The translations under genes were made by a program, and so were the position numbers. A DNA stretch of 64,000 nt from Arthrobacter sp. Bi83. Its GTDB lineage: Bacteria > Actinomycetota > Actinomycetes > Actinomycetales > Micrococcaceae. Positions 8,056 to 17,235 of this stretch are shown piece after piece. The notes under the pieces were generated by a model. It searched no databases. It saw only the letters and a program-made list of their open reading frames with translations, and was not told the DNA's origin. Position 1 is the first letter of the stretch. Each line of letters starts with the position of its first letter. The stretch lies in NCBI RefSeq assembly GCF_918698095.1, contig NZ_CAKKLY010000016.1:1-64000 (forward strand). The letters run 5' to 3'.

Positions 8056-8864
8056 GGTGTCGGGGTCTCCTGGCTGGTGCTGCTGGCGGCGGACCGGCGG
8101 GAGACGACGTTGTCGCTGGCTCCGGTGATCGCTGCGATGATCTCTTCGGTGGAGACCTCCCCTACCCGGAAGTCTCCGTTGTTGCGGCCAAGCCGCAGGA
8201 CGACGATGCGGTCTGCGACGGCCTGGACGTCGGCCATGTTGTGGCTGATCATGATGACGCCGTGGCCGCGTTCGCGCAGCCGTTCGACGAGGTTGAGCAC
8301 TTCGGCGGTCTGCGCTACGCCGAGGGCTGCGGTGGGTTCGTCGAGGATCACGATCTTCGGGTCCCCCAAGAGGGAGCGGGCGATCGCGACGGTCTGGCGC
8401 TGGCCTCCGGAGAGGGAGGCGATCTGGGTGCGGACGGAGGGGATCTTGGCCGAGAGTTGCTTGAGCAGTTCCCAGGAGCGGACCTCCATGTCCACTTCAT
8501 TGAGCCGCAACGGTGAGAGTTCCTGTCCAAGGAACAGGTTGTCCACGACCGTGAGGTTGTCACAGAGCGCGAGATCCTGGAAGACGGTCGCGATTCCGAG
8601 GTGCTGGGCCGCGGCCGGGCTGGGGATGGAGACTTCCTGGCCTTCGAAGGTGATGGTGCCTGAGTCAGCGGAGTGGACTCCGGAGAGCACTTTGACGAGG
8701 GTGGATTTGCCGGCGCCGTTGTCGCCGACGATGGCGACGACTTCCCCTTCGGCGACGTCCAGTTCGATGTCCATGAGTGCGGCGACGGCACCGAAGGACT
8801 TATTGATGCCGCGCAGGCTCAGCAGCTGGGGCGTTCCTGCCGGGGTGGTGGGTTGTGGTGACAT
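8052..8864 (-). CDS. Sugar ABC transporter ATP-binding protein (single domain)
   Basis: A 270-residue ATPase powering the adjacent permease. It has Walker A GDNGAGKST, the Q-loop TVFQDLALC, signature LSGGQRQTV, Walker B IVILDEPTAAL and the switch His in ISHN. CUT2 importers usually have a fused double ATPase of ~500 residues; this is a half-size version like FrcA of fructose/ribose importers, so it should act as a homodimer. It ends with an ATGA-type overlap into the permease and is separated from the binding-protein gene by a hairpin. Confidence 0.92.
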   Translation of the reverse strand: MSPQPTTPAGTPQLLSLRGINKSFGAVAALMDIELDVAEGEVVAIVGDNGAGKSTLVKVLSGVHSADSGTITFEGQEVSIPSPAAAQHLGIATVFQDLALCDNLTVVDNLFLGQELSPLRLNEVDMEVRSWELLKQLSAKIPSVRTQIASLSGGQRQTVAIARSLLGDPKIVILDEPTAALGVAQTAEVLNLVERLRERGHGVIMISHNMADVQAVADRIVVLRLGRNNGDFRVGEVSTEEIIAAITGASDNVVSRRSAASSTSQETPTP

Positions 8865-8905
8865 GTTTTTCCCTGTTGTTCCATGGGGCCTTGATGGGTG
8901 TGGGA

Positions 8906-8946
8906 GCCAGTCCCGGCGTCCTGAGAAAGGGGGCGCCGGGACTGGC
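8906..8946 (-). terminator. Intercistronic hairpin between binding-protein and ATPase genes
   Basis: GCCAGTCCCGGCG at 8906-8918 and CGCCGGGACTGGC at 8934-8946 form a perfect 13-bp stem with a 15-base loop, between the stop of the binding-protein gene and the ATPase start. Such hairpins often protect or terminate most of the transcript, giving an excess of binding protein over membrane components. That role is inferred from position. Confidence 0.6.
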
Positions 8947-8963
8947 CTTTGTGGTGCCGGGGG

Positions 8964-10040
8964 TTACTTGATGCCCGCCTTGGCGCAGGCTGCCGCATAG
9001 GTGGAGGTGCACAGCTCGGAGGCCTTCATGATTCCTGAATCGACCAGCGTCTCCTTGAGGTTCTTCGCCGTGACGACAGTGGGAACGAAGAGCTCGGAGG
9101 GGGTGTTGAACAGGGTGGTTTTGCCTGCCGGCTTCTCACCTTTCGCGAATGAGTAGGCGATCTGTGCCGCGGCTTCGGCGACCGTCTTGATGGGCTTGGA
9201 GATGGTGTTGTACTGGTCCCCGGCGATGATGCGCTGGGCTGCGGCGAGTTCGGCGTCGTTGCCCGTTACTGGCGGCACGGAGCCGCCGGCGGCTTTGAAG
9301 GCGGCGATCGCTCCGCCGGCGGTGCCGTCGTTGGCCGCGACAACGCCTGCGATTTTTCCGGGGAACTGGGTGATCTGTCCGCTGACCCAGTCCTGGGCCT
9401 TCGTGGGTTCCCAGCCGGGGGTGTCGAATTCGGCGAGGAGCTTAAGGCCGCTGGTGTCCACTGCCGAGTGGATGCCCTTCTTGATCAGGCCGGCGGCGGC
9501 GTCTGTCGGGGATCCGTTGACCTGCAGCAGCCCGCCCTGGGCGTTGGTCTCCTTGAGGTGATCCACCAGTGACTGGGCGATCATCGCGCCGATCTTTTCG
9601 TTGTCGAAGGAGACGTAGTGGTCGGCGGGCGCGTCCGGGACGGGCCGGTCGTAGGCGATGATCGGCACGTTCTGGGCCTTGGCTGAGTTGACGATCGTTG
9701 CCGCTGCTGCGGAGTCGACCGGGTCGATGACGATGGCCTTCACGCCCTGGGCCAGTGCGGAGTTCGCCTGCTCCTGCTGCTTTGCTGCACTGGCGGCGGC
9801 GTTGGAGTAGATGACGCTGCAGCCGCCGCACAACTCCTTGATCTTCGCCTCGAACAACGGCTTGTCGAACAGTTCGTAGCGGGTGGAGGCAATGTCGGGC
9901 ATCAAAAACGCGATCTTTGCCGAGGATGCGTCACCGCCGGAGGCCCCGGGCGCGCTGCCCTGGGCGCAGCCGGTCAGGGCGGCGCCCGCAACGGCGGCCG
10001 CAGCAGCGACGGTCAGGATCCGCGTGTAGAAGTTCTTCAT
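8964..10040 (-). CDS. Sugar ABC transporter substrate-binding lipoprotein
   Basis: A 358-residue secreted binding protein. The chosen ATG (10040) begins a typical lipoprotein signal: MKNFYTR, a hydrophobic Ala/Val stretch and lipobox ALTGC, with AGAAAGAGAA upstream as ribosome site. The frame can be extended 32 residues, but that part is not signal-like. The mature region resembles type-I periplasmic sugar-binding proteins: FLMPDIASTRYE, VIDPVDSAAA, PIIAYDRP, VVAANDGTAGGAI and VTGNDAELAA are in the order of the ribose/xylose binders. It captures the sugar for the 6799-8864 transporter. Confidence 0.92.
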   Translation of the reverse strand: MKNFYTRILTVAAAAAVAGAALTGCAQGSAPGASGGDASSAKIAFLMPDIASTRYELFDKPLFEAKIKELCGGCSVIYSNAAASAAKQQEQANSALAQGVKAIVIDPVDSAAAATIVNSAKAQNVPIIAYDRPVPDAPADHYVSFDNEKIGAMIAQSLVDHLKETNAQGGLLQVNGSPTDAAAGLIKKGIHSAVDTSGLKLLAEFDTPGWEPTKAQDWVSGQITQFPGKIAGVVAANDGTAGGAIAAFKAAGGSVPPVTGNDAELAAAQRIIAGDQYNTISKPIKTVAEAAAQIAYSFAKGEKPAGKTTLFNTPSELFVPTVVTAKNLKETLVDSGIMKASELCTSTYAAACAKAGIK

Positions 10041-10242
10041 CGAATTCTCTTTCTGGAGTGGTCCTAGCAGTGCGGCCACCATTCGCCGCAACTTGTGTGA
10101 TGAGAATAACAGGAAAAATGTGAAGTTGAACACCATTAGTGATAAATTGTTACAGAAGTAATGGGAGGCATATCCTAGGCGGAGGCGTGCAGCCGAGATT
10201 CCCGCAGGAGTGGATCAGGGCCCGGAGAGGAAAGCGAGCACC
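10041..10242. promoter_or_regulatory. Divergent control region between ABC operon and deoR gene
   Basis: This AT-rich region separates the minus-strand importer from the plus-strand DeoR gene. Half-sites TAACAG at 10107-10112 and TGTTAC at 10148-10153 are the same words that form the tight inverted repeat at 18677-18693 upstream of the MFS/kinase operon. I infer they are binding sites of the DeoR protein encoded here. Confidence 0.45.
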
Positions 10243-11052
10243 ATGAACGACAGCGCAGGACTGAAGAAACCCCGGGTTAGCAGGCAACGCCGGATCATCG
10301 AGCATGTGGTCGAGGCGGGGTTTTCCAGCGCCGCGGACCTGGCGGCGCTCACCGGGGTGAGCCTGATGACGATCCACCGTGATATCGACGACCTGGCGAC
10401 GCGGGGGATCCTGCGCAAGGTCCATGGCGGGGTCTCGGCGCTGCCCTCGACCGTGTTCGAGGCAAGCTCGGAAATCCGTATGCAGATTCAGCCCCAGGCC
10501 AAGGCGGCGCTGGCACGCAAGGCCCTGGAAATGGTGGAGCCGGGCATGTCGGTGATGCTGGACGATTCCACCACCGTCTTCGCCCTTGCCCGGTTGCTTA
10601 ACGACGTCGGGCCGCTGACGGTCATCACGAATTATCGGCAGGCTATTGAGTTGTTCCGGGAGAACGACGACGTCCGCCTGATCGTGACCGGCGGCCAGTA
10701 CTCCCGCACGCATGACTCGTTTATCGGGCTGCCCAACGACGGCTCGTTCAGCTCGTACGCGGTGGACGTCGTCTTCCAGTCCACCTCGACAATGGGCACG
10801 GAAATGACGTACCACCAGGAGCAGGACGTCGTGCACATGAAGCGTGCGATGCTGAAAGCCGGCACCCGGCGGGTACTCATGATGGACGGAGCCAAAGTGG
10901 GACGGACCTCCCTGCATCACTACGTCCCGGTCAGTGACTTCACGGATCTGATCCTCACCGACGACGTCTCCCAGGAGTTCCGGGATGCCGTATCCGAGCA
11001 CACCCGGCTGCACATCGCACCGCTGCCCAAGGCGCAGAGCCAAACCGGCTAA
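10243..11052 (+). CDS. DeoR-family transcriptional regulator
   Basis: A 269-residue sugar-responsive repressor. An N-terminal DeoR helix-turn-helix (SAADLAALTGVSLMTIHRDIDDLATRGILRKVHGG, given here only as landmark; residues ~25-58) precedes a DeoRC effector domain with VITNYRQAIELF, IVTGGQY and LMMDGAKVG that binds phosphorylated sugars in this family. I chose ATG 10243 because GGAGAGG lies 12 bases upstream; the GTG at 10210 would sit directly against its AGGAG. It lies between the divergent ABC operon and the convergent tal operon and probably controls both. Confidence 0.9.
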   Translation: MNDSAGLKKPRVSRQRRIIEHVVEAGFSSAADLAALTGVSLMTIHRDIDDLATRGILRKVHGGVSALPSTVFEASSEIRMQIQPQAKAALARKALEMVEPGMSVMLDDSTTVFALARLLNDVGPLTVITNYRQAIELFRENDDVRLIVTGGQYSRTHDSFIGLPNDGSFSSYAVDVVFQSTSTMGTEMTYHQEQDVVHMKRAMLKAGTRRVLMMDGAKVGRTSLHHYVPVSDFTDLILTDDVSQEFRDAVSEHTRLHIAPLPKAQSQTG

Positions 11053-11117
11053 CAGCTTCATAACCCTCGGCCCTGAAACTCGTGGGCATCGCCTGCGGCT
11101 TCACGTATGGCTGCTGC

Positions 11118-11146
11118 GCCGGCCTCCCGCCACAGGGAAGGCCGGC
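11118..11146. terminator. Bidirectional terminator between deoR and tal
   Basis: GCCGGCCT at 11118-11125 pairs with AGGCCGGC at 11139-11146, with inner CCC/GGG pairing. It sits between the converging deoR and tal genes and can serve both. Confidence 0.6.
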
Positions 11147-11169
11147 ACTTTCGCGATCCCGACCGTTGC

Positions 11170-12279
11170 TCAGGCTGCCGCGGCGAGGGCGGTTTCGACG
11201 TCGGCCAGCAGTTCCTTCCAGCTGGCAACGAACTTGTCGAGGCCTTCGGATTCCAGCAGGGCGACGACCTCGTTGTAGGAGACGCCGAGGGCCTCCAGCG
11301 CGTTGAGAGTGGCGTTTGCTTCCTCGTACGTGCCGGTCACCGTGTCGCCGGTGACTACGCCGTGGTCAAAGGTGGCGTCCAGGGTTTTCTCCGGCATGGT
11401 GTTCACAACGCCGGGGGCGACGAGCTCGGCGACGTAGAGGGTGTCCGGGTAGGCCGGATCCTTGACACCGGTGGAGGCCCACAGCGGGCGCTGCGGCAGG
11501 GCGCCGGCTTCAGCCAGCACGGCCCAGCGCTCGGTGGAGAACTGCTCCTCGTAGACTTGGTAGGCCAGGCGGGCGTTGGCCACGCCGGCCTTGCCCTTGA
11601 GGGCCTTCGCCTCGTCGGTGCCGATGGCGTTGAGGCGCTTGTCGATTTCGGTGTCCACGCGGGAGACGAAGAACGAGGCGACGGAGTGGATCTTGGAGAG
11701 GTCGTGGCCGTTGTCCTTGGCCTGCTCCAGTCCGGACTGGAAGGCGTTGATGACGGCGCGGTAGCGCTCCAGGGAGAAGATCAGGGTCACGTTGACGCTG
11801 ATGCCCTCGGCCAGGGTTGCCGTGATGGCTTCCAGGCCCTCAAGCGTGGCGGGGATCTTGATGTGGACGTTGTCGCGGTTGACCTTCTTGTAGAGGTGCT
11901 TCGCTTCGGCGATGGTGCCTGCGGTGTTCCAGGCGAGGCGGGGGTCCACCTCGATGGAGACGCGGCCGTCGACGCCGTTGGTGGCGGCGGCGATCGGGGC
12001 GAAGAGGTCGCAGGCGTCGGCGACGTCCGTCGTCGTGATCTCGAAGATCGTCTCTTCGATGGACGCGCCGGCAGCGGCCTGGGCCGCGATGGTGGCGTCG
12101 TAGTCATGGCCGGTGGTGATGGCGGCGTGGAAGATGGACGGGTTCGTGGTGACACCCACAACGTTCTTCTCTTCGATCAGCTTCTGCAGCGTGCCGGTCG
12201 TCAGGCGGCCGCGGGAGAGGTCATCGAGCCAGATGGAAACGCCGGCGTCGGAAAGCTGCTGGGTGGGAGTGCTAGTCAT
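11170..12279 (-). CDS. tal: Transaldolase
   Basis: A 369-residue transaldolase of the longer actinobacterial type. It moves a dihydroxyacetone unit between sedoheptulose-7-phosphate and glyceraldehyde-3-phosphate in the pentose phosphate pathway. Landmarks are [13 protein letters not shown] near residue 42, [13 protein letters not shown], the Schiff-base lysine in HIKIPAT near residue 140, [10 protein letters not shown] and [12 protein letters not shown]. It is the last gene of the minus-strand operon that includes two sugar kinases, so it probably boosts pentose phosphate flux during growth on the operon's substrate. A second housekeeping copy probably exists elsewhere. Confidence 0.95.
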   Translation of the reverse strand: MTSTPTQQLSDAGVSIWLDDLSRGRLTTGTLQKLIEEKNVVGVTTNPSIFHAAITTGHDYDATIAAQAAAGASIEETIFEITTTDVADACDLFAPIAAATNGVDGRVSIEVDPRLAWNTAGTIAEAKHLYKKVNRDNVHIKIPATLEGLEAITATLAEGISVNVTLIFSLERYRAVINAFQSGLEQAKDNGHDLSKIHSVASFFVSRVDTEIDKRLNAIGTDEAKALKGKAGVANARLAYQVYEEQFSTERWAVLAEAGALPQRPLWASTGVKDPAYPDTLYVAELVAPGVVNTMPEKTLDATFDHGVVTGDTVTGTYEEANATLNALEALGVSYNEVVALLESEGLDKFVASWKELLADVETALAAAA

Positions 12280-12301
12280 TTCGTTCCTCCTGGTGTTTGG
12301 G

Positions 12302-13354
12302 TTAGACCGTTCCTGCGGACATGAGGGCCTCGGGGTTGGCGCAGTGGGCCAGAGGTTCCCCGTTCAGGTAGCGGCGCACATCGCCGGCGACGATTCGTGC
12401 GGCTTTAACCGCTGTTGCCTTGCTGGCGCCGGCCAGGTGGGGTGTCATGACGATGTTCGGGGTGGTCAGGAGCCGTGATGCTGCCGGGATGGGTTCCTGG
12501 GGGAAAACATCGAAGGCGGCGCCGAAGAGGTGGCCGGAGTCGAGCGCGTCGCACAGGGCGTCGTAGTCCAGAAGGGCGCCGCGTGCGCAGTTGACGATGA
12601 TGGAGCCCGGCTGCAGGGCCGCGATCTGTTCGGCTCCGATCATGCCGGTTGTTTCGGGGGTCACGCGGGCGTGGAGGGACAGGACGTTGGAGCGGGCGAG
12701 GAGTTCGTCGAACTCCACCTTCTGTGCCTGGCCGGCCAGTGCTTCGTCGGTGACGTAGGGGTCGTGGACCAGGACAGTTGCGCCGAATCCCTGCACCATC
12801 CGGGCGACGCGGCTGCCGATGGCTCCGTAGCCGACCAGTCCGACGGTGCTGCCTTCCATCTCCGGTCCGACGTTGTCGTACATGTAGTAGTCGCCCCGCC
12901 AGGTGCCGGCGTTCAGATCCGCGTTGGTCTGGGGGATGCGGCGCATTGCCGCGAGCATCATGCCCAGGGTGTGTTCGGCGGTCGCCGCGGCGTTCCGTCC
13001 CGGGGCGGAGGTGACGGCGACGCCGTGCCGGGTTGCTGCTTCAATGTTGGCGTTGACCGGGCCGCCGCGGCTGATGCAGAACAGTTTGAGGTCCGGGCAT
13101 GCCTTCAAGACTTTTTCCGTGAGCGGCGCCATTTGGGTGACGCAGATTTCCACGCCTTGGAGGGCTTCGATGAGTTCGTCTTCGGTGCCTGAGGCCTCAT
13201 CGACTTCCCCGATGCGGCCGAAGGGCACCACCGGCCAGGGCAGGGTCATTTCGGTGAATGACAGGTCGCGGTCGGTGATTTCGGTGGTGACGGCGTCGGT
13301 GAGCAGGCCGTTGAGGACGAAGTGGTCGCCGGCGGCGAGGATGCGGGTAGTCAT
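12302..13354 (-). CDS. D-isomer-specific 2-hydroxyacid dehydrogenase
   Basis: A 350-residue NAD(P)-dependent dehydrogenase of the phosphoglycerate/erythronate dehydrogenase superfamily. The Rossmann motif [13 protein letters not shown] lies near residues 170-182. The catalytic Arg is in NCARGALLD, Glu in FPQEPI and His in TPHLAG. It interconverts a 2-hydroxyacid and a 2-oxoacid, perhaps a sugar-acid phosphate from the polyol pathway. It starts 21 bases after the phosphatase stop and ends 22 bases before tal. The exact substrate is not deducible. Confidence 0.88.
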   Translation of the reverse strand: MTTRILAAGDHFVLNGLLTDAVTTEITDRDLSFTEMTLPWPVVPFGRIGEVDEASGTEDELIEALQGVEICVTQMAPLTEKVLKACPDLKLFCISRGGPVNANIEAATRHGVAVTSAPGRNAAATAEHTLGMMLAAMRRIPQTNADLNAGTWRGDYYMYDNVGPEMEGSTVGLVGYGAIGSRVARMVQGFGATVLVHDPYVTDEALAGQAQKVEFDELLARSNVLSLHARVTPETTGMIGAEQIAALQPGSIIVNCARGALLDYDALCDALDSGHLFGAAFDVFPQEPIPAASRLLTTPNIVMTPHLAGASKATAVKAARIVAGDVRRYLNGEPLAHCANPEALMSAGTV

Positions 13355-13375
13355 GATGGTGGTCTCCTTGCTGGA

Positions 13376-14014
13376 TCAGTTCTGGGGCCGGCCGGCGGGC
13401 ACGAGGCTGGCGGTAACGGGAGTGTTGAACTCGAGCACGGAGACGTAGTCGTCCTTGAAGCTGAGCTCGGTGAGCGAGCAGTTGCGGATGGCCGGGAACA
13501 CGCGCCGGTATTCGCGTAAGGGGATGCCGATCATCTGGCAGAGGGCGAGCCGGATGGCGGTGGTGTGGGCAACGACCAGGACGCGCCCGTCAGGGTGCTG
13601 CCGGGCAATGTCGTGAAGGCAGGTGACGAAGCGGTCCGCGGCTTTGAAGGGGTCTTCGCCGCCGGGCAGGTGATGGGTCGCCGGGTCTGCGCGGAAGTGC
13701 GTGAGGGCTTTGGGGAACTGCTGTTCCATCTCGGCGGTGGTCAGGCCTTCGCCTTCGCCGAAGTCCAGCTCCCGGAGGCGTTCATCCACCCGGACGCTCA
13801 GTCCGGTGGTGGTGGCGCTGGCGGCGGCTGTGGTCTGCGCGCGGCTGAGCGTGGAGGCATAGATCGCGGAAAGGCCGGCTGTCCGGGCCCAGTCGGCGAG
13901 CTGTGCTGCCTGGTCGTGGCCGCGGTGGGTCAGGTCGATGTCGCTGATACCCGCGTACCGGTTTTCGGCGTGCCAGACCGTTTCGCCGTGGCGGCACAGG
14001 ATGATGTTTGTCAT
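13376..14014 (-). CDS. Histidine phosphatase family protein (phosphoglycerate mutase-like)
   Basis: A 212-residue cytosolic phosphatase or mutase of the branch-1 histidine phosphatase superfamily. The phosphohistidine motif LCRHGET lies at residues 6-12, with an Arg in STLSRAQTTA, ELDFGEGEG, and the second His in VVAHTTAIRLAL near residue 150. Length and motifs suit a broad small-molecule or sugar phosphatase (CobC/GpmB-like). Its ATG overlaps the upstream kinase stop by 4 bases. A phosphatase coupled to two kinases and a dehydrogenase suggests a phosphorylated intermediate that is later dephosphorylated, or detoxification of a dead-end phosphate. Confidence 0.88.
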   Translation of the reverse strand: MTNIILCRHGETVWHAENRYAGISDIDLTHRGHDQAAQLADWARTAGLSAIYASTLSRAQTTAAASATTTGLSVRVDERLRELDFGEGEGLTTAEMEQQFPKALTHFRADPATHHLPGGEDPFKAADRFVTCLHDIARQHPDGRVLVVAHTTAIRLALCQMIGIPLREYRRVFPAIRNCSLTELSFKDDYVSVLEFNTPVTASLVPAGRPQN

Positions 14015-15495
14015 GCGTTTGTCCTTTTGATGGCGTGTTCGGCGGCCGTTGGATCAAGCCAGCCGCGCTGTTCGAGTTCGGTGATGAGCCGGAGGTAGGA
14101 GTCATCAAACTTGCCGGTCGCCTGTGGGCGGGGCTCGATGACCTCGCGGACCTTGACCATTTCTGCTGCGACGTCGGCGGTGTCCCGGTCCGGGGAGGCG
14201 GCGAGTACCGCCATGCCCAGGGCCGGTTCCGCGTTCTGTGGCAGCGTCACGGCGCGCCCCAGGACGTCGGCCCGCAGCTGGTTCCAGTAAGAGCTCTTGG
14301 TGGCACCGCCGGTCAGGACAAGGTTCCCGTCGGTGGGTGCGCCCAGGAGGTCCAGGTAGTCGAAGCAGAGCCGCTCGATGAACGCCACGCCCTGCAGCGC
14401 CGCGGCGTACCTGTCCCCCTCATCCGCTGATGTTCCGAGGGTGAATCCGCGGGCTGCGGGTGCGGCGAACGGAAACCGTTCACCGGAGGAGACCAAGGGA
14501 TAGGTCAGCAGTGGGGAGGGTTCCCGTGTCCTGGCCAGCCCTTCCAGGACGTTCAGGTCCTTGCCGGGGAAGTCCCGGGAAATGACGCCGGCCCCCGTGC
14601 TGGAAGCACCGCCGGGCAACCAGTCGCCGTCCGGGCTCTTGTGTGAGTAGACGACGCCGAGGGGGTCCTGGATGAGGTTCCGGGTGACGCCTTTGAGGAT
14701 CAGGGTTGTCCCCAGGACGGAATTCCAGCTGCCCACGCTCAGCGCTCCGGCGCCCAGCTGTGCCGCGCACCCGTCCGTTGCCCCGGAGATGACCGGTGTG
14801 CCTTCGGGTATACCCGTGACCCGGGCGGCGGCGGCGGAGACAGCTCCGATGCGCGTGCCGGACCGGACGAGGGACGGAAGCATGGCCAGCGGGACGCCCA
14901 GCGATTCGAAGACGTCCTCGGGCCATTGCTCGGTGATCAGGTGGGCGCCTGTTTTCAGGGCACTGCTCAGGTCCGTGGGGACCATGTGACCGGTCAGGCG
15001 TTCATTGATGAAGTCTGACTGGTGCAGCAGCCGGGTTCCGGTGCTGGGCGTGGCCGGATCGTTGAGCAGCCAGAGCAGTTTCGGCAGGGCCCAGGGGGTC
15101 TGCATGCGTTTGTAGCCCAGTTCGTCCCAGACATGGGCGCCGGTGGCGTTGACCCTGTCGGTTTCGGCGCCGGCCCGGCCGTCGTCGTACATCAGACCGG
15201 GTGTGACCGGCGTGCCACGCTGGTCTGCCAGAAGAATCGTGCCGGAGGTCGCGTCGACGGCGACACCCCCGACGTTGCACCGTTCCAGGCCATGGAGTGC
15301 TTCGGAGGCTGCCTCGGACACGGCCGTCCACCACTGTTCCGGGTCCTGTTCGTGCCGGGGACCGTTCCGGTGGCTGGTGAGCTTGCGGGTGCCAGCCCCA
15401 CGTACGTCCCCCGCGGCGTTGACGGCCAGGGCGCGGACGCTTTGCGTTCCGAGGTCCAGTCCGATCCAGAGGGGTTCGTTGATTGGCTGGTTCAT
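14011..15495 (-). CDS. FGGY-family carbohydrate kinase (second of two)
   Basis: A 494-residue sugar kinase. The N-terminal ATP-fold motif GLDLGTQSVRALAV begins at residue 12; GATDGCAAQLGAGAL, LGTTLILKG and LTGGATKSSYW (adenosine motif near residue 415) follow. FGGY kinases phosphorylate ketopentoses, polyols or glycerol. The start is the ATG at 15495, overlapping the stop of the preceding kinase by 4 bases; a longer frame reaching back into that gene is an artefact. It resembles xylulokinase-like members more than glycerol kinase. Confidence 0.9.
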   Translation of the reverse strand: MNQPINEPLWIGLDLGTQSVRALAVNAAGDVRGAGTRKLTSHRNGPRHEQDPEQWWTAVSEAASEALHGLERCNVGGVAVDATSGTILLADQRGTPVTPGLMYDDGRAGAETDRVNATGAHVWDELGYKRMQTPWALPKLLWLLNDPATPSTGTRLLHQSDFINERLTGHMVPTDLSSALKTGAHLITEQWPEDVFESLGVPLAMLPSLVRSGTRIGAVSAAAARVTGIPEGTPVISGATDGCAAQLGAGALSVGSWNSVLGTTLILKGVTRNLIQDPLGVVYSHKSPDGDWLPGGASSTGAGVISRDFPGKDLNVLEGLARTREPSPLLTYPLVSSGERFPFAAPAARGFTLGTSADEGDRYAAALQGVAFIERLCFDYLDLLGAPTDGNLVLTGGATKSSYWNQLRADVLGRAVTLPQNAEPALGMAVLAASPDRDTADVAAEMVKVREVIEPRPQATGKFDDSYLRLITELEQRGWLDPTAAEHAIKRTNA

Positions 15496-17108
15496 GGCGT
15501 GGTTCCTTCCAGCCGGCGGATCTGGCCCGGCGTCGTTCCCGGTGCTGTCAGGTCCGCCGAGCGTTCGGGCACATGCCCGGGGATGATGATGGGCAGCGGG
15601 TTCGTGCCGGCCGTTTCCGGGGTGCGCTGGCGCATGGCGGCAAGCCGCGGCCAGGTTTCGCTCACCGTGGACCGCAGTGCCAAGAAGTCCTCGTACAGTT
15701 CGGCATAGACTCCGGCCCGTCCGGAATCCGGCGTGAACGTGTCCCGAATCCTTACGTACCACGACGAGACGTCCTCGATCCGGGCGGCTCCCCCGGTAGC
15801 GACGAGGCCCACGAGGAAGGCTCCCTTGGCGCCCACTTCCGTGTCGGTCGAGCGCAGCACCGGCACTCCTGTGACGTCGGCGATGAGTTGCAGCCAGATG
15901 GGGTTCGCAGCCCCGCCGCCGCAGACCCGCAGTTCGGTCGGGGTGACGCCCGAGGTGCTCAGGCAGTCCCGGATCACCAGCGTCAGTCCTTCCAGCACGG
16001 CCCGGGCGATATGTTCGCGTCCGTGGTCGAAGGACAGGCCGAGGAAGGCGCCGCGTGCCTGCGCGTCGAGGAACGGGGCCCTCTCCCCTGCCGGAGAGAG
16101 GTACGGGATGAAGGCCAGCCCGTTCGCTCCAGGCTGGGAGGCTTCGGCGAGCTCGGCCAGCTCGGTCGGGTTGCCCAGGTCCAGCAGTTGGCAGGCCCAC
16201 TGGATGACTTCACCGCCGGCCAGCGTGGGGAAAGCGTTGAGGTACTTGCCGGGCAGCCCCAGGGCCACGGTCAGCCCGGCGGATTTGCCTTCAGTGGTCA
16301 CCGTGTCGGCGACGATTTCGGTGCACAGGGTCGTGCCGAGGATGCTGCAGGCCTGGCCGGGGGTGACCGCTCCCACGCCGATGGCGGTGGAGGCGATGTC
16401 GTAGGAAGACATGACAATCGGCAGGCCCGCCGGCAGCCCCATCTCCAGTGCAGCGGCCCGGGTCAGGGCCGCTACCCGCCGGTCATCGCCGCGCAGCTCC
16501 GGCAAGAACGGGCGTGCCCACTCCATGTCGTAGAGCTTCAACAGCTCCGGTGAGTAGCGGCGGGTGCGGATATCCATGAACGGTGCGGCCCCGTCTGATT
16601 CATCGATGGCCAGTTCCCCGGTCATCCGGGCAAAGAGCCAGCCGCCGCAGGTAAGGGACGCGTGAGAGCTGTCAAGCCGTTCCGGGTCGTTGTGCTTCAG
16701 CCAGGTGAGGATGGCGTTGGGCAATCCGGGAAAGATTTGGGACCCGTTGATCTGGAAGGCTTGTTGGAGCACTCCTTGCCGGGACCAGTCCTCGACGATG
16801 GCGGCGGCGCGTCCGTCGTTCCAAAGGATCGCGGGCCCTGTGGGTTCGCCCGACTGGTCCACGAGCCAGCACCCGTCGCCTTGGGCGGTGATGGCGAGGA
16901 AATCGATGTCCGACCTCAGCTGGCGCTGGACGCTGCGGACGCTGAAGACCACGGCATCCCACACGGCGAGCATGTCCTGCTCTGCCCAGCCCGGGTGGGG
17001 GCGGTTGACGGACGTTGCCTGGCGGACGACGACCAGTTCGGTGCCTTCCTCGTCGTATCCGACGGCCTTGATCATTGTGGTGCCGGCATCAACAGCGATG
17101 ACCGCCAT
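15492..17108 (-). CDS. FGGY-family carbohydrate kinase (first of two; erythritol/L-xylulose kinase-like)
   Basis: A 538-residue kinase with IAVDAGTTMIKAV at residue 4, ITAQGDGCWLVD near residue 73, LWNDGRAAAIVEDW near 95, SYDIASTAIGVGAV, LGTTLCTEI and CGGGAANPIW. The QGDG and DGRAA patterns are closer to erythritol kinase (EryA) and L-xylulose kinase (LyxK) than to glycerol or xylulose kinases. The last ~40 residues form a Pro/Thr-rich tail. It lies 127 bases downstream of the MFS gene and is coupled to the next kinase. Polyol or ketose phosphorylation is likely; the precise sugar is not certain. Confidence 0.87.
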   Translation of the reverse strand: MAVIAVDAGTTMIKAVGYDEEGTELVVVRQATSVNRPHPGWAEQDMLAVWDAVVFSVRSVQRQLRSDIDFLAITAQGDGCWLVDQSGEPTGPAILWNDGRAAAIVEDWSRQGVLQQAFQINGSQIFPGLPNAILTWLKHNDPERLDSSHASLTCGGWLFARMTGELAIDESDGAAPFMDIRTRRYSPELLKLYDMEWARPFLPELRGDDRRVAALTRAAALEMGLPAGLPIVMSSYDIASTAIGVGAVTPGQACSILGTTLCTEIVADTVTTEGKSAGLTVALGLPGKYLNAFPTLAGGEVIQWACQLLDLGNPTELAELAEASQPGANGLAFIPYLSPAGERAPFLDAQARGAFLGLSFDHGREHIARAVLEGLTLVIRDCLSTSGVTPTELRVCGGGAANPIWLQLIADVTGVPVLRSTDTEVGAKGAFLVGLVATGGAARIEDVSSWYVRIRDTFTPDSGRAGVYAELYEDFLALRSTVSETWPRLAAMRQRTPETAGTNPLPIIIPGHVPERSADLTAPGTTPGQIRRLEGTTP

Positions 17109-17235
17109 GGCGTGGGCCTTTCTGTTCCTGGTGGCAACCTGTCGGTTGCCTCCGTATCGTGACGTAATGCGGGTACCCGGAGCGAAGCTGCTCCATTGGA
17201 ACGGTTCTGCCTCTCAGGTCAGGTGTAGCTGATGA

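Noticed and set aside
7624-9000. 458-residue plus-strand open frame
   Set aside because: It is antisense to the ABC permease and ATPase genes, which have clear family motifs; the product is low-complexity Gly/Asp/Arg typical of GC-rich shadows.
11107-12324. 405-residue plus-strand open frame
   Set aside because: It lies antisense to transaldolase and has only Gly/Val/Asp-rich sequence without domain resemblance.
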